This document shows positions 51,274 through 62,495 of a DNA stretch of 64,000 bases, in pieces. Position numbers and translations under genes: made by a program. A model generated the notes under the pieces. The model searched no databases and was not told where the DNA came from. It worked only from the letters and a program-made list of their open reading frames with translations. The DNA is from Hydractinia symbiolongicarpus (lineage: Eukaryota > Cnidaria > Hydrozoa > Anthoathecata > Hydractiniidae). Location: assembly GCF_029227915.1 (NCBI RefSeq), contig NC_079880.1:2296001-2360000 (forward strand). The letters are read 5' to 3'. Position 1 is the stretch's first letter; each line of letters starts with the position of its first letter.

Positions 51274-52360
51274 GGGCTTGGCCCGTATAGTCAAAATTAT
51301 ACAAAGAAAGTACCCAGGGAGTAAACTCATTTCCCGAACGATTTTTTAAATTATTTTTTCACCACTAAAACGCATGAGACTTGTAGTTTTCAAAAATGTT
51401 TTCATTTTTGATGAGAAGCTTAATGAAAGAGGTTTAATCGCCGGCAAACGAAATCCCGCGTTTTCCCGTAAATCCGGGGCTTGGCCCGTATAGTCGAATG
51501 TATACAAAGAAAGTACCCAGGGAGTAAACTCATTTCCCGAACGATTTTTTAAATTTTTTTTTCACCACTAAAACGCATGAGACTTGTAGTTTTTAAAAAT
51601 GTTTTCATTTTTGATGAGACGCTGAATAAAAGAAGTTTAATCGCCGGCAAGCGAAAATTCGCGATTTCCAGTAAATCCCGGACTCGGCCCGTTTAGTCAA
51701 AATTATACAAAGAAAGTACCCAGGGAGTAAACTCATTTCCCGAAAGATTTTTTAAATTATTTTTTCACCACTAAAACGCATGAGACTTGTAGTTTTCAAA
51801 AATGTTTTCATTTTTGGTGAGAAGCTTAATGAAAGAGGTTTAATCGCCGGCAAACGAAATCCCGCGTTTTCCCAAAAATCCGGGGCTTGGCCCGTATAGT
51901 CGAATGTATACAAAGAAAGTACCCAGGGAGTAAACTCATTTCCCGAACGATTTTTTAAATTTTTTTTTCACCACTAAAACGCACGAGCCTTGTAGTTTTC
52001 AAAAATGTTTTCATTTTTGATGAGACGCTTAATGAAAGAGGTTTAATCGCCGGAAAACGAAAACCCGCAATTTCCCGTAAATCCCGGGCTTGGCCCGTAT
52101 AGTCGAATGTATACAAAGAAAGTACCCTGTGAGTAAACTCATTTCCAGAACGATTTTTTAAATTATTTTTTCACCACTAAAACGCATAAGACTTGTAGTT
52201 TTTAAAAATGTTTTCATTTTTGATGAGACGCTGAATAAAAGAAGTTTAATCGCCGGCAAACGAAAACCCGCGATTTCCCGTAAATCCCGGCTTGGCCCGT
52301 ATAGTCAAAAGTATACAAAGAAAGTACCCAGGGAGTAAACTCATTTCCCGAACGATTTTT
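47440..52360 (+). repeat. Further copies of the CCAGTAAATCCCGG block
   Basis: Units with GGCAAGCGAAAATTCGCG and TTTCCAGTAAATCCCGG occur at about 45770, 48000, 49621 and 51650, each followed by an E unit. Two of the four following E units share CGTTTTCCCAAAAATCCGG and then AAAACGCACGAGCC (about 48223/48330 and 51871/51980, near +3648). The other two have CGTTTTCCCGAAAATCC and CGCATGAGCC. The copies thus form two pairs, and the pairing does not match the 3851 bp register, which implies overlapping duplication events. Confidence 0.72.
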
Positions 52361-53975
52361 TAAATTATTTTTTCACCACTAAAACGCATGAAACTTGTAG
52401 TTTTCAAAAATGTTTTCATTTTTGATGAGACGCTGAATAAAAGAAGTTTAATCGCCGGCAAACGAAAACCGCCATTTCCCGTAAACCCCGGACTCGGCCC
52501 GTATAGTCGAAAGTATACAAAGAAAGTACCCTGTGAGTAAACTCATTTCCAGAAAGATTTTTTAAATTATTTTTTCACCACTAAAACGCATAAGACTTGT
52601 AGTTTTCAAAATTGTTTTCATTTTTGATGAGACGCTGAATAAAAGAAGTTTAATCGCCGGCAAACGAAAACCCGCAATTTCCCGTAAATCCCGGGCTTGG
52701 CCCGTATAGTCAAAAGTATACAAAGAAAGTACCCAGGGAGTAAACTCATTTCCCGAACGATTTTTTATATTATCTTTTTACCACTAAACGCATGAGACTT
52801 GTAGTTTTCAAAAATATTTTCATATTTGATGGGACGCTGAATAAAAGAAGTTTAATCGCCGGCAAACGAAAATCCGCGATTTCCCGTAAATCCCGGACTC
52901 GGCCCGTATAGTCAAAATTATACAAAGAAAGTACCCAGGGAGTAAACTCATTTCCCGAACGATTTTTTAAATTATTTTTTCACCACTAAAACGCATGAGA
53001 CTTGTAGTTTTCAAAAATGTTTTCATTTTTGATGAGAAGCTTAATGAAAGAGGTTTAATCGCCGGCAAACGAAATCCCGCGTTTTCCCGTAAATCCGGGG
53101 CTTGGCCCGTATAGTCGAATGTATACAAAGAAAGTACCCAGGGAGTAAACTCATTTCCCGAACGATTTTTTAAATTTTTTTTCACCACTAAAACGCATGA
53201 GACTTGTAGTTTTCAAAAATGTTTTCATTTTTGATGAGACGCTTAATGAAAGAGGTTTAATCGCCGGAAAACGAAAACCCGCGATTTCCCGTAAATCCCG
53301 GGCTGGGCCCGTATAGTCGAATGTATACAAAGAAAGTACCCTGTGAGTAAACTCATTTCCAGAACGATTTTTTAAATTATTTTTTCACCACTAAAACGCA
53401 TAAGACTTGTAGTTTTTAAAAAAGTTTTCATTTTTGATGAGACGCTGAATAAAAGAAGTTTAATCGCCAGCAAACGAAAACCCGCGATTTCCCGTAAATC
53501 CCGGCTTGGCCCGTATAGTCAAAAGTATACAAAGAAAGTACACAGGGAGTAAACTCATTTCCCAAACGATTTTTTAAATTATTTTTTCACCACTAAAACG
53601 CATGAGACTTGTAGTTTTCAAAAATGTTTTCATTTTTGATGAGACGCTAAATAAAAGAAGTTTAATCGCCGGCAAACGAAAACCCGCGATTTCCCGTAAA
53701 TCCTGGACTCAGCCCGTATAGTCAAAAGTATACAAAGAAAGTACCCAGGGAGTAAACTCATTTCCCAAACGATTTTTTAAATTATTATTTCACCATTAAA
53801 ACGCATGAGACTTGTAGTTCTCAAGAATGTTTTCATTTTTGATGAGACGCTTAATGAAAGAGGTTTAATCGCCGGAAAACGAAAACCCGCGATTTCCCGT
53901 AAATCCCGGGCTTGGCCCGTATAGTCGAATGTATACAAAGAAAGTACCCTGTGAGTAAACTCATTTCCAGAACGA

Positions 53976-55700
53976 TTTTTTAAATTATTTTTTCACCACT
54001 AAAACGCATAAGACTTGTAGTTTTTAAAAATGTTTTCATTCTTGATGAGACGCTGAATAAAAGAAGTTTAATCGCCGGCAAACGACAACCCGCGATTTCC
54101 CGTAAATCCCGGCTTGGCCCGTATAGTCAAAAGTATACAAAGAAAGTACACAGGGAGTAAACTCATTTCCCAAACGATTTTTTAAATTATTATTTCACCA
54201 CTAAAACGCATGAGACTTGTAGTTCTCAAGAATGTTTTCATTTTTGATGAGACGCTTAATGAAAGAGGTTTAATCGCCGGAAAACGAAAACCCGCGATTT
54301 CCCGTAAATCCCGGGCTTGGCCCGTATAGTCGAATGTATACAAAGAAAGTACCCTGTGAGTAAACTCATTTCCAGAACGATTTTTTAAATTATTTTTTCA
54401 CCACTAAAACGCATAAGACTTGTAGTTTTTAAAAATGTTTTCATTTTTGATGAGACGCTGAATAAAAGAAGTTTAATCGCCGGCAAACGACAACCCGCGA
54501 TTTCCCGTAAATCCCGGCTTGGCCCGTATAGTCAAAAGTATACAAAGAAAGTACACAGGGAGTAAACTCATTTCCCAACCGATTTTTTAAATTATTTTTT
54601 CACCACTAAAACGCATGAGACTTGTAGTTTTCAAAAATGTTTTCATTTTTGATGAGACGCTAAATAAAAGAAGTTTAATCGCCGGCAAACGAAAACCCGC
54701 GATTTCCCGTAAATCCTGGACTCAGCCCGTATAGTCAAAAGTATACAAAGAAAGTACCCAGGGAGTAAACTCATTTCCCAAACGATTTTTTAAATTATTT
54801 TTTCACCACTAAAACGCATAAGACTTGTAGTTTTTAAAAATGTTTTCATTTTTGATGAGACGCTGAATAAAAGAAGTTTAATCGCCGGCAAACGACAACC
54901 CGCGATTTCCCGTAAATCCCGGCTTGGCCCGTATAGTCAAAAGTATACAAAGAAAGTACACAGGGAGTAAACTCATTTCCCAAACGATTTTTTAAATTAT
55001 TATTTCACCACTAAAACGCATGAGACTTGTAGTTCTCAAGAATGTTTTCATTTTTGATGAGACGCTTAATGAAAGAGGTTTAATCGCCGGAAAACGAAAA
55101 CCCGCGATTTCCCGTAAATCCCGGGCTTGGCCCGTATAGTCGAATGTATACAAAGAAAGTACCCTGTGAGTAAACTCATTTCCAGAACGATTTTTTAAAT
55201 TATTTTTTCACCACTAAAACGCATAAGACTTGTAGTTTTTAAAAATGTTTTCATTTTTGATGAGACGCTGAATAAAAGAAGTTTAATCGCCGGCAAACGA
55301 CAACCCGCGATTTCCCGTAAATCCCGGCTTGGCCCGTATAGTCAAAAGTATACAAAGAAAGTACACAGGGAGTAAACTCATTTCCCAACCGATTTTTTAA
55401 ATTATTTTTTCACCACTAAAACGCATGAGACTTGTAGTTTTCAAAAATGTTTTCATTTTTGATGAGACGCTAAATAAAAGAAGTTTAATCGCCGGCAAAC
55501 GAAAACCCGCGATTTCCCGTAAATCCTGGACTCAGCCCGTATAGTCAAAAGTATACAAAGAAAGTACCCAGGGAGTAAACTCATTTCCCAAACGATTTTT
55601 TAAATTATTTTTTCACCACTAAAACGCATAAGACTTGTAGTTTTTAAAAATGTTTTCATTTTTGATGAGACGCTGAATAAAAGAAGTTTAATCGCCGGCA
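53976..55700 (+). repeat. Tandem HOR duplication: 4 monomers, 810 bp
   Basis: Copy 1 is about 53976-54785 and copy 2 about 54786-55595, with a short third start to about 55700. Anchors recur at +810 (54617/55427). Shared rare features are GGCAAACGACAACCCGCG, TTTCCCAACCGATTTTT (54571/55381) and GACGCTAAATAAAAG. One difference is CATTCTTGATG near 54038 against CATTTTTGATG. The CGACAACCC variant returns near 57.9, 58.5 and 58.9 kb, so the same family was spread over about 5 kb. Confidence 0.82.
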
Positions 55701-56689
55701 AACGAAAATTCGCGATTTCCCGTAAATCCCGGACTCGACCCGTTTAGTCAAAATTATACAAAGAAAGTACCCAGGGAGTAAACTCATTTCCCGAAAGATT
55801 TTTTAAATTATTTTTTCACCACTAAAACGCATGAGACTTGTAGTTTTCAAAAATGTTTTCATTTTTGGTGAGAAGCTTAATGAAAGAGGTTTAATCCGCG
55901 GCAAACGAAATCCCGTAAATCCGGGGCTTGGCCCGTATAGTCGAATGTATACAAAGAAAGTACCCAGGGAGTAAACTCATTTCCCGAACGATTTTTTAAA
56001 TTTTTTTTTCACCACTAAAACGCATGAGACTTGTAGTTTTCAAAAATGTTTTCATTTTTGATGAGACGCTTAATAAAAGAGGTTTAATCGCCGGAAAACG
56101 AAAACCCGCGATTTCCCGTAAATCCCGGGCTTGGCCCGTATAGTCGAATGTATACAAAGAAAGTACCCTCTGAGTAAACTCATTTCCAGAACGATTTTTT
56201 AAATTATTTTTTCACCACTAAAACGCATAAGACTTGTAGTTTTTAAAAATGTTTTCATTTTTGATGAGACGCTGAATAAAAGAAGTTTAATCGCCGGCAA
56301 ACGAAAACCCGCGATTTCCCGTAAATCCCGGCTTGGCCCGTATAGTCAAAAGTATACAAAGAAAGTACCCAGGGAGTAAACTCATTTCCCGAACGATTTT
56401 TTAAATTATTTTTTCACCACTAAAACGCATGAGACTTGTAGTTTTCAAAAATGTTTTCATTTTTGATGAGACGCTGAATAAAAGAAGTTTAATCGCCGGC
56501 AAACGAAAACCGCCATTTCCCGTAAACCCCGGACTCGGCCCGTATAGTCAAAAGTATACAAAGAAAGTACCCTGTGAGTAAACTCATTTCCAGAACGATT
56601 TTTTAAATTATTTTTTCACCACTAAAACGCATAAGACTTGTAGTTTTTAAAAATGTTTTCATTTTTGATGAGACGCTGAATAAAAGAAG

Positions 56690-57497
56690 TTTAATCGCCG
56701 GCAAACGAAAACCCGCGATTTCCCGTAAATCCCGGCTTGGCCCGTATAGTCAAAAGTATACAAAGAAAGTACCCAGGGAGTAAACTCACTTCCCAAACGA
56801 TTTTTTAAATTATTTTTTTACCACTAAAACGCATGAGACTTGTAGTTTTCAAAAATGTTTTCATTTTTGATGAGACGCTGAATAAAAGAAGTTGAATCGC
56901 CGGCAAACGAAAACCCGCAATTTCCCGTAAATCCCGGGCTTGGCCCGTATAGTCAAAAGTATACAAAGAAAGTACCCAGGGAGTAAACTCATTTCCCGAA
57001 CGATTTTTTATATTATCTTTTTACCACTAAACGCATGAGACTTGTAGTTTTCAAAAATATTTTCATATTTAATGGGACGCTGAATAAAAGAAGTTTAATC
57101 GCCGGCAAACGAAAACCCGCGATTTCCCGTAAATCCCGGCTTGGCCCGTATAGTCAAAAGTATACAAAGAAAGTACCCAGGGAGTAAACTCACTTCCCAA
57201 ACGATTTTTTAAATTATTTTTTTACCACTAAAACTCATGAGACTTGTAGTTTTCAAAAATGTTTTCATTTTTGATGAGACGCTGAATAAAAGAAGTTGAA
57301 TCGCCGGCAAACGAAAACCCGCAATTTCCCGTAAATCCCGGGCTTGGCCCGTATAGTCAAAAGTATACAAAGAAAGTACCCAGGGAGTAAACTCATTTCC
57401 CGAACGATTTTTTATATTATCTTTTTACCACTAAACGCATGAGACTTGTAGTTTTCAAAAATATTTTCATATTTAATGGGACGCTGAATAAAAGAAG
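56690..57497 (+). repeat. Tandem dimer duplication, 404 bp, two copies
   Basis: Anchors at 56835 and 57239 are 404 bp apart. Both copies carry CTCACTTCCCAAACG, TTTTTTTACCACTAAAAC and AGAAGTTGAATCGCC, followed by a C unit and CATATTTAATGGG. One difference is AAAACGCATGAG against AAAACTCATGAG (about 57233). Ends are approximate. Confidence 0.8.
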
Positions 57498-60400
57498 TTT
57501 AATCGCCGGCAAACGAAAATCCGCGATTTCCCGTAAATCCCCGACTCGGCCCGTATAGTCAAAATTATACAAAGAAAGTACCCAGGGAGTAAACTCATTT
57601 CCCGAACGATTTTTTAAATTATTTTTTCACCACTAAAACGCATGAGACTTGTAGTTTGCAAAAATGTTTTCATTTTTGATGAGAAGCTTAATGAAAGAGG
57701 TTTAATCGCCGGCAAACGAAATCCCGCGTTTTCCCGTAAATCCGGGGCTTGGCCCGTATAGTCAAATGTATACAAAGAAAGTACCCAGGGAGTAAACTCA
57801 TTTCCAGAACGATTTTTTAAATTATTTTTTCACCACTAAAACGCATAAGACTTGTAGTTTTTAAAAATGTTTTCATTTTTGATGAGACGCTGAATAAAAG
57901 AAGTTTAATCGCCGGCAAACGACAACCCGCGATTTCCCGTAAATCCCGGCTTGGCCCGTATAGTCAAAAGTATACAAAGAAAGTACACAGGGAGTAAACT
58001 CATTTCCCAAACGATTTTTTAAATTATTTTTTCACCACTAAAACGCATGAGACTTGTAGTTTTCAAAAATGTTTTCATTTTTGATGAGACGCTAAATAAA
58101 AGAAGTTTAATCGCCGGCAAACGAAAACCCGCGATTTCCCGTAAATCCTGGACTCAGCCCGTATAGTCAAAAGTATACAAAGAAAGTACCCAGGGAGTAA
58201 ACTCATTTCCCAAACGATTTTTTAAATTATTATTTCACCACTAAAACGCATGAGACTTGTAGTTCTCAAGAATGTTTTCATTTTTGATGAGACGCTTAAT
58301 GAAAGAGGTTTAATCGCCGGAAAACGAAAACCCGCGATTTCCCGTAAATCCCGGGCTTGGCCCGTATAGTCGAATGTATACAAAGAAAGTACCCTGTGAG
58401 TAAACTCATTTCCAGAACGATTTTTTAAATTATTTTTTCACCACTAAAACGCATAAGACTTGTAGTTTTTAAAAATGTTTTCATTTTTGATGAGACGCTG
58501 AATAAAAGAAGTTTAATCGCCGGCAAACGACAACCCGCGATTTCCCGTAAATCCCGGCTTGGCCCGTATAGTCGAAAGTATACAAAGAAAGTACACAGGG
58601 AGTAAACTCATTTCCCAAACGATTTTTTAAATTATTATTTCACCACTAAAACGCATGAGACTTGTAGTTCTCAAGAATGTTTTCATTTTTGATGAGACGC
58701 TTAATGAAAGAGGTTTAATCGCCGGAAAACGAAAACCCGCGATTTCCCGTAAATCCCGGGCTTGGCCCGTATAGTCGAATGTATACAAAGAAAGTACCCT
58801 GTGAGTAAACTCATTTCCAGAACGATTTTTTAAATTATTTTTTCACCACTAAAACGCATAAGACTTGTAGTTTTTAAAAATGTTTTCATTTTTGATGAGA
58901 CGCTGAATAAAAGAAGTTTAATCGCCGGCAAACGACAACCCGCGATTTCCCGTAAATCCCGGCTTGGCCCGTATAGTCAAAAGTATACAAAGAAAGTACA
59001 CAGGGAGTAAACTCATTTCCCAAACGATTTTTTAAATTATTCTTTCACCACTAAAACGCATGAGACTTGTAGTTTTCAAAAATGTTTTCATTTTTGATGA
59101 GACGCTAAATAAAAGAAGTTTAATCGCCGGCAAACAAAAACCCGCGATTTCCCGTAAATCCTGGACTCAGCCCGTATAGTCAAAAGTATACAAAGAAAGT
59201 ACCCAGGGAGTAAACTCATTTCCCAAACGATTTTTTAAATTATTATTTCACCACTAAAACGCATGAGACTTGTAGTTCTCAAGAATGTTTTCATTTTTGA
59301 TGAGACGCTGAATAAAAGCAGTATAATCGCCGGCAAACGAAAACCCGCGATTTCCCGTAAATCCCGGGCTTGGAACGTATAGTCGAATGTATACAAAGAA
59401 AGTACCCTGTGAGTAAACTCATTTCCAGAACGAGTTTTTAAATTATTTTTTCACCACTAAAACGCATAAGACTTGTAGTTTTTAAAAATGTTTTCATTTT
59501 TGATGAGACGCTGAATAAAAGAAGTTTAATCGCCGGCAAACGAAAATTCGCGATTTCCCGTAAATCCCGGACTCGGCCCGTTTAGTCAAAATTATACAAA
59601 GAAAGTACCCAGGGAGTAAACTCATTTCCCAAAAGATTTTTTAAATTATTTTTTCACCACTAAAACGCATGAGACTTGTAGTTTTCAAAAATGTTTTCAT
59701 TTTTGGTGAGAAGCTTAATGAAAGAGGTTTAATCGCCGGCAAACGAAATCCCGTAAATCCGGGGCTTGGCCCGTATAGTCGAATGTATACAAAGAAAGTA
59801 CCCAGGGAGTAAACTCATTTCCCGAACGATTTTTTAAATTTTTTTTTCACCACTAAAACGCATGAGACTTGTAGTTTTCAAAAATGTTTTCATTTTTGTG
59901 GAGGCGCTTAATAAAAGAGGTTTAATCGCCGGAAAACGAAAACCCGCGATTTCCCGTAAATCCCGGGCTTGGCCCGTATAGTCGAATGTATACAAAGAAA
60001 GTACCCTCTGAGTAAACTCATTTCCAGAACGATTTTTTAAATTATTTTTTCACCACTAAAACGCATAAGACTTGTAGTTTTTAAAAATGTTTTCATTTTT
60101 GATGAGACGCTGAATAAAAGAAGTTTAATCGCCGGCAAACGAAAACCCGCGATTTCCCGTAAATCCCGGCTTGGCCCGTATAGTCAAAAGTATACAAAGA
60201 AAGTACCCAGGGAGTAAACTCATTTCCAGAACGATTTTTTAAATTATTTTTTCACCACTAAAACGCATAAGACTTGTAGTTTTTAAAAATGTTTTCATTT
60301 TTGATGAGACGCTGAATAAAAGAAGTTTAATCGCCGGCAAACGAAAACCCGCGATTTCCCGTAAATCCCGGCTTGGCCCGTATAGTCAAAAGTATACAAA

Positions 60401-62495
60401 GAAAGTACCCAGGGAGTAAACTCACTTCCCGAACGATTTTTTAAATTATTTTTTCACCACTAAAACGCATGAGACTTGTAGTTTTCAAAAATGTTTTCAT
60501 TTTTGATGAGACGCTGAATAAAAGAAGTTTAATCGCCGGCAAACGAAAACCCGCAATTTCCCGTAAATCCCGGGCTTGGCCCGTATAGTCAAAAGTATAC
60601 AAAGAAAGTACCCAGGGAGTAAACTCATTTCCCGAACGATTTTTTATATTATCTTTTTACCACTAAACGCATGAGACTTGTAGTTTTCAAAAATATTTTC
60701 ATATTTAATGGGACGCTGAATAAAAGAAGTTTAATCGCCGGCAAACGAAAATCCGCGATTTCCCGTAAATCCCGGACTCGGCCCGTATAGTCAAAATTAT
60801 ACAAAGAAAGTACCCAGGGAGTAAACTCATTTCCCGAACGATTTTTTAAATTATTTTTTCACCACTAAAACGCATGAGACTTGTAGTTTTCAAAAATGTT
60901 TTCATTTTTGATGAGAAGCTTAATGAAAGATGTTTAATCGGCGGCAAACGAAATCCCGCGTTTTCCCGTAAATCCGGGGCTTGGCCCGTATAGTCGCATG
61001 TATACAAAGAAAGTACCCAGGGAGTAAACTCATTTCCCGAACGATTTTTTAAATTTTTTTTTCACCACTAAAACGCATGAGACTTGTAGTTTTCAAAAAT
61101 GTTTTCATTTTTGATGAGACGCTTAATGAAAGAGGTTTAATCGCCGGAAAACGAAAACCCGCGTTTTCCCGTAAATCCCGGGCTTGGCCCGTATAATCGA
61201 ATGTATACAAAGAAAGTACCCTGTGAGTAAACTCATTTCCAGAACGATTTTTTAAATTATTTTTTCACCACTAAAACGCATAAGACTTGTAGTTTTTAAA
61301 AATGTTTTCATTTTTGATGAGACGCTGAATAAAAGAAGTTTAATCGCCGGCAAACGAAAACCCGCGATTTCCCGTAAATCCCGGCTTGGCCCGTATAGTC
61401 AAAAGTATACAAAGAAAGTACACAGGGAGTAAACTCATTTCCCAAACGATTTTTTAAATTATTTTTTCACCACTAAAACGCATGAGACTTGTAGTTTTCA
61501 AAAATGTTTTCATTTTTGATGAGACGCTGAATAAAAGAAGTTTAGTCGCCGGCAAACGAAATCCCGCGATTTCCCGTAAATCCTGGACTCAGCCCGTATA
61601 GTCAAAAGTATACAAAGAAAGTACCCAGGGAGTCAACTCATTTCCCAAACGATTTTTTAAATTATTATTTCACCACTAAAACGCATGAGACTTGTAGTTC
61701 TCAAGAATGTTTTCATTTTTGATGAGACGCTGAATAAAAGCAGTATAATCGCCGGCAAACGAAAACCCGCGATTTCCCGTAAATCCCGGGCTTGGCACGT
61801 ATAGTCGAATGTATACAAAGAAAGTACCCTGTGAGTAAACTCATTTCCAGAGCGATTTTTTAAATTATTTTTTCACCACTAAAACGCATAAGACTTGTAG
61901 TTTTTAAAAATGTTTTCATTTTTGATGAGACGCTGAATAAAAGAAGTTTAATCGCCGGCAAACGAAAACCCGCGATTTCCCGTAAATCCCGGCTTGACCC
62001 GTATAGTCAAAAGTATACAAAGAAATTACCCAGGAAGTAAACTCATTTCCCGAACGATTTTTTAAATTATTTTTTCACCACTAAAACGCATGAGACTTGT
62101 AGTTTTCAAAAATGTTTTCATTTTTGATGAGACGCTGAATAAAAGAAGTTTAATCGCCGGCAAACGAAAACCGCCATTTCCCGTAAACCCCGGACTCGGC
62201 CCGTATAGTCAAAAGTATACAAAGAAAGTACCCTGTGAGTAAACTCATTTCCAGAACGATTTTTTAAATTATTTTTTCACCACTAAAACGCATAAGACTT
62301 GTAGTTTTTAAAACTGTTTTCATTTTTGATGAGACGCTGAATAAAAGAAGTTTAATCGCCGGCAAACGAAAACCCGCGATTTCCCGTAAATCCCGGCTTG
62401 GCCCGTATAGTCAAAAGTATACAAAAAAAGTACCCAGGGAGTAAACTCACTTCCCGAACGATTTTTTAAATTATTTTTTCACCACTAAAACGCAT

